Shown here: in pieces, positions 9,475-19,361 of the stretch
Layout: every line of letters begins with the position of its first letter
How positions within the stretch are numbered: position 1 is the stretch's first letter
Source: an uncultured Eubacteriales bacterium
GTDB taxonomy: Bacteria > Bacillota > Clostridia > Christensenellales > CAG-314
Assembly (NCBI GenBank): GCA_948938605.1
Contig: CARAIG010000047.1
Coordinates: forward strand, 1 to 64,000
Reading direction: 5' to 3'
DNA length: 64,000 nt
The notes under the pieces: model-generated
Database searches by the model: none
The model's input: the letters and a program-made list of their open reading frames with translations, nothing else
Told to the model about the DNA's origin: nothing
Made by a program: the position numbers and the translations under genes

Positions 9475-11415
9475 TTATTCGGTTTTAACGTCGGCGCCGT
9501 CTGCGTCGTCGTGAATATCGGCGGGCGGTTGTCCGTTGTCCGCAGTTTGTTGTTTGCGTTTTTCGATTTCCTCCAACATCATATCGTAGTACTCTTCGGT
9601 AATAATAAACTTTTTGTGTTGAACGATAAGCGCAGCTGCTATGAACAAAATGGGAACAAGGGTTACGCCCATACGCAGCCATACCCGCATTGACGTAGTA
9701 CGTTTATCGCGGAAGTTGTTGTTTGCCGCATTATAAATTGTTCCGTCGGGTTGTTCGTACGTAATGGAAAACCTGTATTTGACGTTGCCGCTTGCCGTAA
9801 GTTCGGATTCGGCACCAGCGTCCTGCAAATCCTTTACAAAACAGACAAAAGTTGCAGTTTCCTTTTGCTTGCCGTTTTCCGTTACGGTTTCAACGCGCAT
9901 AACGGCAATGTCGCCAATAGCGTCAAGGTATTCGGCAGAAATTTGGTGTCCCGCTAACGGGTACACTTTTTGTCCGTTTAAAGTTTTTTCGTATGTGTCG
10001 ATTTTTTCGGTAAATGCCGAAGCAAATTCCTTGTCGGAGCGTTGCTGCTCGGTTGCGCTGTTCCATTCGACGCGCAATTCGTTTATGCTGTCGATGTAAC
10101 AAATTTGTTGTTCGGTCGTCATCGAATCGGCGTTAAAGTAACTGTTTTGCGATTCCAACGTGGAAATATTTTGCGACAAACCGTAAACCATAGATACGGT
10201 AAGCACAAGGGTAACTATACCGTACTTTAACGCTTCGGCAAACTTTGCCATAAAGGGACGCAAAGTGGACACTACCGCTTCGTTACGTTCGCCGCGTTTG
10301 TATTCGTTGTATTCGACGCAGTTAGTCATATTGATTATACTTGACATATAAAACAGCGCTTGACCGACAAATACCAATATGCCGAAACCGCTTAAAGTGT
10401 ACAAGTTAAAGGGGAACCACTCCGCCCAACCTATTAACGCAATGCCCGCATATCCTACGCAAGCAGTAATTATGGAAATAACTTGCAATTTACGTCTGCC
10501 TAACTTTTTGACGATAACGGGGTAAAGCAATTGCGAAAGTATGTTGAATATGCCGAAAATTGCCACAAACACTATTGCGTTGCCGTCGTAGCCTATTTCG
10601 AGATAATACAAGTTGTAAGCAAAACCTACAAGCATTGCCGAACCTACGTTATAAAACAACATTGACAACGTCATCCAAAGTATTTGGTCGTTGTGACGGA
10701 TTGTATTCCACATTTGCTTTAAGGAAATTTTTTCGTTAACTTCCATTTGCGCGCGGGGACGTTCCTTAACGAACAATGCCATTACCACTTGCATTGCTAC
10801 AAATATTGCGGCTATGCCGATACTTAACCACCTAAACGCTTCGCGGACGTGACCGGGGTAAATCATAGGAATAACGCCCTGTGCCGCAAACGCACCGATA
10901 CCTGCAAATACAACGGTCAACATTGTTGCCGAATCACGTTGCGACTGTTTGCTTGACAAGCTTGCAAGCATCGACCAATAGCCGATGTCGTTCATTGTAA
11001 ACGCCGTTTCCCACAGCAAATACATTACCACCATAAAAGCGATAAAGCCCCAACCAGACAACGATTGCACGTTAAACATTATAACGATTATTATACCGGT
11101 AAGTATTGCGCCTATCATTATCCAAGGACGAAACTTGCCCATCTTCATATGCGTGCCTTCGATAATTGCACCCATCATAGGATCGTTTACGGCATCCCAA
11201 ATACGCCCTACTACGCCGATAAGCATACTTATAGTTGCAAACTGCAAAACGTTTAGCGTTGTGCCGAACTGTACGTAAGCCAACAAAAACGACGCTATCA
11301 ATTGATATGCCATATCCCTGCCTATGCCCGAAACTCCGAACAACCATTTGTTACGGTTAAACTGTCTGTCTTCGGCAGAGAGCGGGGTTTTTGCTTTTAA
11401 AACTTTTTCCGCCAT
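9475..11415 (-). CDS. GPH-family sugar:cation symporter (MFS_2) with extracytoplasmic insert
   Basis: A membrane transporter of 646 residues, similar in layout to the glycoside-pentoside-hexuronide:cation symporters. Around residues 85-95 it has GRIWDAVNDPMMG, matching the family's D-x-x-D-P-x-x-G motif, and about 12 membrane segments. A hydrophilic insert of about 130 residues (about 430-560) precedes the last membrane segment and would face outside; this is not usual in the family. The C-terminal 40 residues are acidic. The ATG at 11415 with AAGGAG five bases upstream is the start; a GTG two codons earlier lies too close to that site. Substrate unknown, probably a glycoside or oligosaccharide. 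Confidence 0.85.
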   Translation of the reverse strand: MAEKVLKAKTPLSAEDRQFNRNKWLFGVSGIGRDMAYQLIASFLLAYVQFGTTLNVLQFATISMLIGVVGRIWDAVNDPMMGAIIEGTHMKMGKFRPWIMIGAILTGIIIVIMFNVQSLSGWGFIAFMVVMYLLWETAFTMNDIGYWSMLASLSSKQSQRDSATMLTVVFAGIGAFAAQGVIPMIYPGHVREAFRWLSIGIAAIFVAMQVVMALFVKERPRAQMEVNEKISLKQMWNTIRHNDQILWMTLSMLFYNVGSAMLVGFAYNLYYLEIGYDGNAIVFVAIFGIFNILSQLLYPVIVKKLGRRKLQVISIITACVGYAGIALIGWAEWFPFNLYTLSGFGILVFVGQALFYMSSIINMTNCVEYNEYKRGERNEAVVSTLRPFMAKFAEALKYGIVTLVLTVSMVYGLSQNISTLESQNSYFNADSMTTEQQICYIDSINELRVEWNSATEQQRSDKEFASAFTEKIDTYEKTLNGQKVYPLAGHQISAEYLDAIGDIAVMRVETVTENGKQKETATFVCFVKDLQDAGAESELTASGNVKYRFSITYEQPDGTIYNAANNNFRDKRTTSMRVWLRMGVTLVPILFIAAALIVQHKKFIITEEYYDMMLEEIEKRKQQTADNGQPPADIHDDADGADVKTE

Positions 11416-11655
11416 AAACACTCCTTGTTAATTAACTTTATTACAATTATTTCAACGATTAAATAACCTTAAAATATTCTTAACCGTTACAGTATATCAC
11501 ATTGCATAACATAAATGTTAATAAATGAAAAATAGACGTTACAATTTTTTTTATAGCAATAATTAAATATATCCACTCCTTTTTTAATTTCCGTTAAAAC
11601 TTATACCGACAAATAAGTATGCGGGCGGATACCGTCCGTATTACAAAACGCAACA

Positions 11656-11688
11656 ATAAAAAATCCGCAGGCATATGTACCTGCGGAT
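11656..11688 (-). terminator. Terminator after the M6-type protease gene
   Basis: Perfect 9-bp stem ATCCGCAGG/CCTGCGGAT followed on the minus strand by TTTTTTA. It lies 12 bp after the protease stop codon. The rest of 11416-11655 is AT-rich and shows no gene. Confidence 0.92.
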
Positions 11689-11700
11689 AATTAAAAACAA

Positions 11701-14136
11701 TTAATTATTATATGTGATAGTTATTGTTGCGCCGTCTTTCGAAACGCTGTCGATTGTAATGTTGAAGTTGAGCAGTTTTCCGTCGTAACGCATATATTGC
11801 GGGAATACTTCGCTAAGCGAGTCGCCCGTTTGCCACAAGTCAGTTTGCGAAGCCCAACTGCCTTCCGTACTCTTACTCGTTTCGCCGTCTGCTTCAACCA
11901 ACTTAATAAGGGGAAGCCCGGATACGGAATTGTTATTGTCGGTGAACGAACCGTATTCGTCATTATAAGGATTGTTAATAGATGAAGCTACGTGATAAAT
12001 GCGTACGCCGTATTCCGCACCGTCGTATAGAATAGTGTTTGTTTGCTGTGAGCCCATTTCGTTAAGTCCCGTTGCGGTGTACAAATCGATCAGCAAATAT
12101 TCGCAGAAATACGAGTTGTTCCAGTTTAACGGAATAAGTATTGCATATCCGCCTGCTTGCGAACTTTGTATCGTAACCGTCTTACTGGATGTAATTATTT
12201 CGGGAGTAAGCCAACCAAGCATTATTTTAGAATATACGCCGTGATCGCCTACGTTATAGTCCATCATGTCGGCACCGCCCAGTCCTAAATTACTGCCGCT
12301 GTTTTCGTCGTAATCGTAGTAGTCGTCCAAGCCTAAAAGGTGTCCCGTTTCGTGAATGTAAGTTTCGGCATTTACCTTTACGTTAGGCATTTTGTCAATA
12401 TTTTCCGTCATAAAGTCGAAACCCGCAAACAAATAATAGAATGCATCTTTACCGCCAAACGTTTGGTCGCCGTAATACCAAGTAACATACGCCCAATAGA
12501 ACGAATCATCGCTTATGTAGTCGACTTCTTCCGAATAGATAAGATATACTGCGTCGATACAACCGTCGCCGTCCGAGTCGTACTTTGTTAAGTCGATACG
12601 GCTTGCGTAATAAGCAAGCACTTCTTCCAAAAGCTTTGCGGAACCGTCTTTTGTCCAAATGTCGCCATCGATGTCAACTTGCTCGGAGTATTTAGAATAA
12701 TAGGACGCACTGTTTTCCGATTCATATACATCCGCAATATCGAATGTAATATTCAACTTGCCGTAGGAAGATTTTTGGTAGAACGTTTTTACGCTTTCCC
12801 AACCGGTTTGCGCCGATGTGCCGTTAAAAGCAATGTTTAGGTTTACCAATTGCTGCTGCGTGATTGTATCGCCGCTGAATTGAACGGGAATTACAAGCGC
12901 ATTGAAAGTACCTTGCGACGGCAAACCGATGTAACCGTCGTCTTTTTTCATTTGGTCTTGCAAGTTGCTGTTGTCGAATGTTTCCTTGTCGTAAACTTGG
13001 TTATCCATTGTACCGGTAGGTTCGGTAGGAAGTTCGCTGCCCGAACCGCCTGTACTTGCTTCGGGCAAAGTAAAGTTTACTTGACCGTACTTGCTAAATT
13101 CGTACGTCATTGTGTAACCGTCGGACATTTCGCCGACAATTTTTGTAATTTTGCCGTCGACGATAGTTACTATAAACGAATTCCAATTGATGCCGTAATC
13201 GCCCAAAACAGCATTACCCGCCGATGTAGGATTAGCTGCGGCATAATTAGTACCCGATTGTACAAATGACAAACTGCTTATTTGCGACATATCGATTATA
13301 TACGAATAAGAATAATAATCGTCAAACTCATTTGAGTTTTCGTCGTATGCGGTATACGTACCGTCGCCGTTGTCGTAATAATATGTAAAGCCGTTGGAGT
13401 TATCCCAACTTAAATATTCGGTGTATTCGCTTCCGTCGCTGCCGCTATATGTATTTAAAATGTCGTCGCCGCGATATTCGTAATACTCGATAGATTCGCC
13501 GCCTTCGCCGTCGTCTACGGTTACCGTTACGGCAAAGTTCCAGTTGGAATCGTACTGTTTTAATACGTCGCTTATATCGACGGGTTTTGTATCTTCACCG
13601 CCTTGACTGCCGCCCGAAGTCCAGTGAGCGTACAAAGTCATATTAGACGATATTGCCATAGAATTGTCCCATTTAATGCCGTTGCCGTTTGTTTCGGTGT
13701 ACCAACCGCCAAATGTGTAGCCGCTACGGGCGGGCGTAGGCAAAACGGTTGCGGAGTTTTTGTCCAATTCCCTTACTATCGGTGTAGAACCGGAGTAATT
13801 TAAATTTAAAGTCAACACTACTTTGTCGCCGACAATTCCGCCTTGGGAATTTTCCCACTTGGCGTACAAGGCGGTGCCGCTTGCAATATCGGTATCGTCA
13901 TTGCTGTAAGGTTGAGTACAATCTTTATCGTAATACCAGCCCTTAAACGTCAAGTTGCCGTTAGTAACTGCGGGCAAGTCGTCTTGACCTATTGTGTGAT
14001 TGCGCTCTATCGGCGTACTGTCCGCCGTTACGTAAAGTTTAATGCGCACGGTAGTTGCTTAGGGTGCGCATGCAGTAACTGCAATCAACGCAAATACCAT
14101 TACGATTGAAAGCATTATTACAACGATTTTTTTCAT
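11701..14136 (-). pseudogene. Secreted M6-type metalloprotease lipoprotein, interrupted by an in-frame TAA
   Basis: From the ATG at 14136 (GGAGGT upstream) a lipoprotein signal peptide reads MKKIVVIMLSIVMVFALIAV then TACAP (lipobox Cys at residue 23). A TAA at 14059-14061 follows, and then the same frame stays open for 785 codons to 11701. The body has two InlB/Listeria-Bacteroides-type repeats (FKGWYYD, FGGWYTE; residues about 30-175), a spacer domain, and a metalloprotease domain with ETGHLLGLDDYYDY, matching HExxHxxGxxD at residue about 593, as in immune-inhibitor-A (M6) peptidases. The promoter, ribosome site and terminator are all intact, so the stop is either a recent nonsense change (one base from CAA), an assembly error, or read through. 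Translation restarting at GTG 14049 would give a protein without an export signal. Confidence 0.8.
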
Positions 14137-14157
14137 AGTTACCTCCATTACGGTTTT

Positions 14158-14186
14158 ATTTTAAACCCGCGTACAAAAATAGTCAA
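14158..14186 (-). promoter_or_regulatory. Promoter of the M6-type protease gene
   Basis: TTGACT (14181-14186) and TAAAAT (14158-14163) on the minus strand, 17 bp apart, about 20 bp before the ribosome site. The gap 14187-14358 up to the divergent promoter is AT-rich and I see no gene in it. Confidence 0.85.
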
Positions 14187-14358
14187 TACAATTTTTTTAA
14201 TAGATATATAAATTACGCAAATAAACTGTTATAAGATATGCAAAGCAACCGACTTACATATAAAAATCAATTTATTGAGATTGCGCAAATAATTTTTACC
14301 GTTTTAATAAACGTTACAAACCGTTATTTTATTGCAGATTTAAACAAAAATTTGAGTA

Positions 14359-14387
14359 TTGATTAAATCATTGCATAATGGTATAAT
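14359..14387 (+). promoter_or_regulatory. Promoter of the PI-PLC-like gene
   Basis: TTGATT (14359-14364) and TATAAT (14382-14387), 17 bp apart, with TGG before the -10 box. The start codon follows 81 bp later. Confidence 0.8.
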
Positions 14388-14468
14388 AAATTAATCACGC
14401 AAACGACAACAAAAATACATTTTGTCGCGCGTAACATTATACGCATATCGACACACAAGGAGTTAATT

Positions 14469-15509
14469 ATGACTAAACGCAAATTATCTTTAATAATAAT
14501 TGCAGCCGTTTTAGGCGCAATACTTATTGCCGTATCCGTTTGCGCAATTATAGCAAACAGCAAAAACGACAAAAGCCAGCCTGTCGAACAACTTGCTAGC
14601 TGGCAAAGTATGATTAAAGACGATGTTTTGCTTAAAGACGTTGTTATAGCAGGCGCGCACGACGCGGGAACAAAGGGAATATCCTACCTTGCCGCAACGC
14701 AAGACAGAGATATTGCCGACTTGCTTAAATGCGGTACGCGCTATCTTGACTTGCGCGTTGCGTATTCCAAACAGAAACTGTTAATTTATCACGGACCGTT
14801 TAAGGGAATGAGTTTGGAAAGCGTAATTGACGACGTTAAGCAATTCCTTGTTGACAACACCAGCGAAAACATAATTTTAGACTTCCAACACTTTGAAGAA
14901 AATGACACCGAAGCGCAAAACGAAACAATTAAACTTGTAGACGAACAATTAAAAGAAATGCTTGTAATAAACCTAACAGACAAGTCAGACGTTGAATTTG
15001 TCGACAGTTTGACAATGGGCGACGTACGCGGTAAATGCCTTATTGTTTGGGGACGGACAAATGACGATATAATTTCAAAGAATTACGTATTTCAACGTAA
15101 CAATGATGACGGAAGCCGCACGAACAGTGTTTTACACTCCTTTTATTTTAGCAAGTACAACAAAAAAAGTTCGGCAAACTACATTAAAGACGGATTGTCG
15201 CACTATTTGGGTTTGTACAAAGAACCGCAATACGGACAAGGACTTAGAATATTGCAAGGACAGTTGACGGACGGTATGTTTGTATTCGGCCCGCACTTTC
15301 GCGAAGCAACGCACACCGACAATATGAACGAATATCTTGACGGACTAAAAACAAGCCCCGACCTTGCATACATTAACATTGTAATACGCGACTTTATAAC
15401 GCCGTCGAAAAATTGTTACGCGCTGCAATTAAACCTTGCTAAAAACACCGTAAAGACGGACAAAGTTGCGACATTCGAAAAAATGATTGCGGACACGTTG
15501 GGGAAATAA
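14469..15509 (+). CDS. Secreted PI-PLC X-domain-like phosphodiesterase
   Basis: A membrane-anchored or secreted protein of 346 residues with a single hydrophobic segment at residues 5-30. The rest resembles the X domain of bacterial phosphatidylinositol-specific phospholipase C: GAHDAGT near residue 63 carries the first catalytic His, DLRV near 97 the acid/metal-site residues, and YHGPF near 108 the second His. The family cleaves phosphoinositide or GPI head groups; whether this one does is not shown. ATG follows AAGGAG by six bases. It is monocistronic, with its own promoter and a strong terminator. Confidence 0.8.
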   Translation: MTKRKLSLIIIAAVLGAILIAVSVCAIIANSKNDKSQPVEQLASWQSMIKDDVLLKDVVIAGAHDAGTKGISYLAATQDRDIADLLKCGTRYLDLRVAYSKQKLLIYHGPFKGMSLESVIDDVKQFLVDNTSENIILDFQHFEENDTEAQNETIKLVDEQLKEMLVINLTDKSDVEFVDSLTMGDVRGKCLIVWGRTNDDIISKNYVFQRNNDDGSRTNSVLHSFYFSKYNKKSSANYIKDGLSHYLGLYKEPQYGQGLRILQGQLTDGMFVFGPHFREATHTDNMNEYLDGLKTSPDLAYINIVIRDFITPSKNCYALQLNLAKNTVKTDKVATFEKMIADTLGK

Positions 15510-15531
15510 TTAAATCTGCACAAAATGATAA

Positions 15532-15573
15532 AAACGCACCATTTTAGGAAAAATCCAAAATGATGCGTTTTTT
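15532..15573 (+). terminator. Terminator after the PI-PLC-like gene
   Basis: Stem AACGCACCATTTT with AAAATGATGCGTT (one mismatch), then TTTTAATG. It lies 22 bp after the stop codon. Confidence 0.88.
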
Positions 15574-15590
15574 AATGCGCATTAAAATAT

Positions 15591-15756
15591 ATGTCATCCT
15601 GAGCGAACGCAGTGAGTCGAAGGATCTAAGTGCCAACGGAATAAATCGTATATACCGTATTCTTAGATGTTTCGCAACATTCGCCGTCCTTTGGCGAAAC
15701 TGCGCCTACGGCTCCGCTCAGGATGACATAATTGATGTTATGCTCAGGATGACATA
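15591..15756. repeat. Dispersed repeat family A (TCATCCTGAGCG type), copy 1
   Basis: Begins ATGTCATCCTGAGCG and ends with two inverted forms, GCTCAGGATGACAT (15715-15729 and 15742-15755). It contains CGAAGGATCT and the block CAACATTCGCCGTCCTTTGG at 15676-15695. The same block recurs at 23749-23768 in island 2. Similar short palindromic repeats occur in many unrelated bacterial genomes. No coding capacity. Confidence 0.85.
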
Positions 15757-15797
15757 TATTTGGAACACGTAAAGCGTAATTGTGGTGGCATTTAATT

Positions 15798-15830
15798 CTG
15801 GATTGCTTCGCTAACGCTCGCAAAGACGTT
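15798..15830. repeat. Dispersed repeat family B (GGATTGCTTCG type), copy 1
   Basis: TGGATTGCTTCGCTAACGCT followed by CGCAAAGACG. It matches copy 2 at 23930-23968, which has the same ends around a slightly longer core. Confidence 0.75.
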
Positions 15831-15843
15831 ACCAAGTAACAAC

Positions 15844-15981
15844 CTGAGCCCGTAGATGGGTGCGGATACAAGACAAACGAATAACCCGCAAAGGAAAAAA
15901 CAATGCGGGCTAAAATTATATATTATGCGGTGGGCAAGAGTCTGCCCACCCTACGATGATGTTTAACGCAGTAGACGCGCC
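15844..15981 (+). repeat. Structured repeat family C, copy A (damaged, with insert)
   Basis: Starts GAGCCCGTAGATGGGTGCGG and contains CGCAGTAGACGCGCC near its end, like copy C at 16151-16275, but lacks the closing TACGGGCTTAG. An inserted hairpin (GGTGGGCA...TGCCCACC, about 15930-15951) interrupts it. Confidence 0.75.
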
Positions 15982-16002
15982 TTTTAAATTGCCTATTTTG
16001 CC

Positions 16003-16080
16003 CTAAGCCCGTAAAAACGAGCAAGAGAAGGCGGGTGCGGATATGACGACGGAAGCGTATTAGGTTTACGTGACTGCAAT
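16003..16080 (+). repeat. Structured repeat family C, copy B (partial)
   Basis: Begins CTAAGCCCGTA, followed by GCGGGTGCGGATA at about 16030-16042, then diverges. Only the left portion is recognisable. Confidence 0.6.
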
Positions 16081-16150
16081 GTACGTTAAACATTTAATGA
16101 CACATTTAAATCCTATTGATAATTCGTGTAAAACAACAAGTAAGGGCTAA

Positions 16151-16275
16151 CTAAGCCCGTAGATGGGTGCGGATACAAGGCAAACGAATAGCCCGCTAGG
16201 AAGTGTATAAAGACATACACGACCGACGCGGGCTATGATGTTTAACGCAGTAGACGCGCCCATATACGGGCTTAG
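16151..16275 (+). repeat. Structured repeat family C, copy C (complete, 125 bp)
   Basis: Terminal inverted repeats CTAAGCCCGTA and TACGGGCTTAG enclose a second helix (ATGGGTGCG with CGCGCCCAT), a third (ATAGCCCGC with GCGGGCTAT) and an apical hairpin (GTGTAT-AAAGAC-ATACAC). It ends 3 bp from the trkH stop codon. Compare copy D at 24033-24156. Confidence 0.88.
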
Positions 16276-16278
16276 GAA

Positions 16279-17751
16279 TTATTTTTTTATCCACGTTAAG
16301 GGGGACAGAGTCAACAATAAGGGGTAAATTTCCAGTCTGCCGAACATCATTGCAAACGTCATTGCCAGCTTGGACAGCCAACTGTACATATAGCAACCGT
16401 TAGACGCAACTCCGAATGCAGGCCCGACGTTATTAACGCACGAAGCCGCAATTGAAATATTTGCTTCAACCGAAAGTTCGGGGTTGGGATCGAAACTTAA
16501 AATTACAAACAGCGCCGCTATTATAAACATATACAGCGCAAAGTAACTTGTAACGCCGTGCAAGGTTTCGTCCGTTACCGCCTTGCCTTCAAACTTGATT
16601 GCGTTGGCGTGACGGGGATGAATGATGCGTCGCAATTCCTTGCGTACAGCGCAGCACAGTAGCGCTATACGGGATATTTTAAGCCCGCCTGCGGTAGAAC
16701 CTGCACAACCGCCCACAAACAGCAGTAAAAACAGCAAGCCTTTGGTTAATTGCGGAAGTTCGTTTATTGACGACGATGAAGGTATCGTGGAATAACCAGT
16801 TGTAGTTACAAAGGACGCCACTTGGAAAAACGCATGACGTATTCCGTCGTTTGCGCCTTGCGTAAAATTCATTTGGTTAGTAATGTTTATTGCTATTGCG
16901 GTTGTAAACACCACTATTATACCCGTATATATCCACAGTTCGCGCGACGAAAACGCCGAACGGAACTTGCGTATTAACATCAAAAAGTACAAGTTGAAGT
17001 TTACGCCGAACAACAACATAAATACCGTTATTATCCATTGACAAGCGGGATTGTACGAAGCAATGCTGTCGGCGTGTATGCCGAAACCGCCTGTACCCGC
17101 CGTACCGAACGAATGGGTTACGGCGTCGAACAACGGCATACCGGCAATTATCAACGCGATAATTTCCAAAACGGTAAGACCGACGTAAATAAGGTACAGT
17201 ATTTTTGCGGTATTGCGCGCGCGGGGAACAATTTTGTCAACGGTAGGACCGGGCATTTCCGCACGTAAAATGTGCATACTGCGTTCGCTTGCGCCCGTCA
17301 TAACCGCCATTACCAAAACTATTACTCCCATACCCCCTATCCAGTGGGTAAAACTCCGCCAAAACAGCAAACCTTTTGCCATTGTTTCGATTTGCTCGCC
17401 TTGCAGTATGGTTGCGCCCGTTGTGGAAAATCCGCTTGTGGTTTCGAATAACGCGTCTATATATGACGGAATAGCTCCGCTTATAACAAAGGGCAATGCG
17501 CCTATTAGCGAAACGTACACCCACGACAGAGATACGATTATAAGCCCTTCCTTGGAAAAGAAAACGTTATTTTTAGGACGCAATGCAAACACGAGCACAA
17601 CGCCTACAACTGCGCTTATACCTATCGTAACGGCAAATGCCCACCAACAGCTTTCCGTTAAACTTGCGGCAATAACCATTGGCAGTACCAACAGTGCGGC
17701 AAGCACCAACGCTACTTTGCCTAATGTGTTAAAAATTATGCGGTAGTTCAT
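16279..17751 (-). CDS. trkH: TrkH-type potassium uptake channel subunit
   Basis: A membrane protein of 490 residues of the Trk/Ktr/HKT superfamily, the potassium-conducting subunit that works with a TrkA gating ring. Four selectivity-filter repeats are visible as Gly-containing pore loops, for example TTSGFSTTGAT near residue 105, GTAGTGGFGIH near 220, ASFVTTTGYST near 315 and CVNNVGPAFG near 437. Long hydrophobic pairs flank each one. ATG at 17751 is 2 bp after the trkA stop, and GAGG lies inside the end of trkA, so the two are coupled. Structured repeat copy C begins directly after the stop codon. Confidence 0.95.
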   Translation of the reverse strand: MNYRIIFNTLGKVALVLAALLVLPMVIAASLTESCWWAFAVTIGISAVVGVVLVFALRPKNNVFFSKEGLIIVSLSWVYVSLIGALPFVISGAIPSYIDALFETTSGFSTTGATILQGEQIETMAKGLLFWRSFTHWIGGMGVIVLVMAVMTGASERSMHILRAEMPGPTVDKIVPRARNTAKILYLIYVGLTVLEIIALIIAGMPLFDAVTHSFGTAGTGGFGIHADSIASYNPACQWIITVFMLLFGVNFNLYFLMLIRKFRSAFSSRELWIYTGIIVVFTTAIAINITNQMNFTQGANDGIRHAFFQVASFVTTTGYSTIPSSSSINELPQLTKGLLFLLLFVGGCAGSTAGGLKISRIALLCCAVRKELRRIIHPRHANAIKFEGKAVTDETLHGVTSYFALYMFIIAALFVILSFDPNPELSVEANISIAASCVNNVGPAFGVASNGCYMYSWLSKLAMTFAMMFGRLEIYPLLLTLSPLTWIKK

Positions 17752-17753
17752 TG

Positions 17754-19115
17754 TTACCTCACAATTTCCGACAAGTCGTACAAGTGCGAACCCATTGCAA
17801 CGACTATTACGCGGTCGCCTATATTAATACTGTCCGAACCTTGGGGAATGATTGTTTCCCTGCCGCGGATAATTCCCGCAATAATGAAGTTAGGTTTTAA
17901 ATTTAAATCTTTAAGGGGAACGCCGATTATTGCGCTATCGGACAATACGGCAAATTCCAACGCTTCCGCCTTACCGTCCATAAGGTTGTACATTGTTTCC
18001 ACCTTGCTGGCAAGAGAATTGTCCAAAGCCCGCGCATAACGGGTTAACGTATTAGCAACAAACTTTTGCGGACAAACCGTTGTGTACAAACCCAGTTTTT
18101 CCGCAAGACTAATCATATTTTGATGACTTACTTTTGTTATTACCTTGGGGACTCGTTCGCTGTTGCAGTAAAAGGACATAAGGATATTTTCCTCATCGTT
18201 ACCCGTTAAGGCAACAAAAGCCGAAGTTTGCCTAATGCCTTCCTCCCACAACAAGTCCTGATTTGTTCCGTCACCGCAAATGACCGTTGTAGACGACGGC
18301 AATTTTTCGGCAATGACGGCACACTTTTCTTCGTCCTTTTCAATTATCTTAACGTTCAGTCCGTTACTTGCAAGCAATTTTGCAAGATAACACGCAACGG
18401 TACTTCCGCCCATAATTATTACGTCGTGTCCTTGTTTTTGCGCAAAGCCCGCGCCTTTTACGAATTTGTGCGAATCGCTGCGCTTAACCATAAAAGCGAC
18501 TTTGTCTTCCACTTGAAGTTGAAAAGTACCTGTCGGAATATACACTTGGTCGTCACGTTGAACTACGCACGCAACAAACGGCACTGAACTTTTTTTACGG
18601 ATATCCTGCAATGTTTTGTTGACAATGGGCGAATCGTCGTGAACGACTATTTCCAACAACTGCACCATTTTGCCTGCAAAGTTGTCTACATTTACTGCCG
18701 AAGGCAGTTTTAAAATGTCGTACAACGCTTGCGCCGTTAACAGTTCGGGGTTTAAAGACATTGACAAGTCCAATTCCTTTTTCAATATCTGCAAACTGTC
18801 GTCGTTATACTCCGTTTCGCGGATACGCGCAACCGTATACTTTGCCCCCATACGTTTTGCCAAAAAGCACGATAACATATTAACTTCGTCCGATTCGGTA
18901 ACGGCAATAAACAAGTCTGTCTTGGACACTTCCGCTTGATTAAGCATTTCGGTAGAAGTAGCACTGCCGTAAATTGCCATTACGTCAAATGTGTTGGTTA
19001 TTTGTTCGATGACCTGAGGATCGTTGTCGATAGCGACAATGTCGTGACGCTCCTCCTGCATACTTTCCAAAATTGCTTTACCGATTTTACCGCAACCTAC
19101 TACGATAACTTTCAT
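17754..19115 (-). CDS. trkA: TrkA potassium transport gating protein
   Basis: A cytoplasmic protein of 453 residues made of two tandem RCK units (residues 1-220 and 225-453), the full-length TrkA layout. Each has a Rossmann nucleotide site: VVGCGKIGKAI at residue 4 and IMGGSTVACYLAK at about 233, followed by an acidic ribose-binding residue (AIDND, IIEKD). It binds NAD(H) or ATP/ADP and gates TrkH. ATG at 19115 has AGAGGT upstream. First gene of the trkA-trkH operon. Confidence 0.96.
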   Translation of the reverse strand: MKVIVVGCGKIGKAILESMQEERHDIVAIDNDPQVIEQITNTFDVMAIYGSATSTEMLNQAEVSKTDLFIAVTESDEVNMLSCFLAKRMGAKYTVARIRETEYNDDSLQILKKELDLSMSLNPELLTAQALYDILKLPSAVNVDNFAGKMVQLLEIVVHDDSPIVNKTLQDIRKKSSVPFVACVVQRDDQVYIPTGTFQLQVEDKVAFMVKRSDSHKFVKGAGFAQKQGHDVIIMGGSTVACYLAKLLASNGLNVKIIEKDEEKCAVIAEKLPSSTTVICGDGTNQDLLWEEGIRQTSAFVALTGNDEENILMSFYCNSERVPKVITKVSHQNMISLAEKLGLYTTVCPQKFVANTLTRYARALDNSLASKVETMYNLMDGKAEALEFAVLSDSAIIGVPLKDLNLKPNFIIAGIIRGRETIIPQGSDSINIGDRVIVVAMGSHLYDLSEIVR

Positions 19116-19191
19116 AAAAATTGACCTCTATTGTCAAATGATTGCGCAACGCTTGTCCCGTCAAGTAAAACGGTTACGTTAAGCAAAAAAC

Positions 19192-19220
19192 ATTATATCA
19201 CGAACGGCAAACGTTTGCAA
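19192..19220 (-). promoter_or_regulatory. trkA promoter
   Basis: TTGCAA (19215-19220) and TATAAT (19192-19197), 17 bp apart on the minus strand, 77 bp before the start codon. Confidence 0.8.
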
Positions 19221-19285
19221 CAAATATTTTGAACGGATAAAAAATGCTGTGCCCTTTCAAATCAGCCAACTATTGCGGCACGCAC

Positions 19286-19317
19286 AAAAAACCGCAAATA
19301 TAATTATCTGCGGTTTT
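19286..19317 (-). terminator. Terminator after the sigma factor/beta-propeller operon
   Basis: Perfect 9-bp stem AAAACCGCA/TGCGGTTTT with T-run on the minus strand, 45 bp beyond the beta-propeller stop codon. Confidence 0.9.
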
Positions 19318-19361
19318 AATCAAATTATTCAGTTGTACTTTAACAACGTGAAACCCTAACG

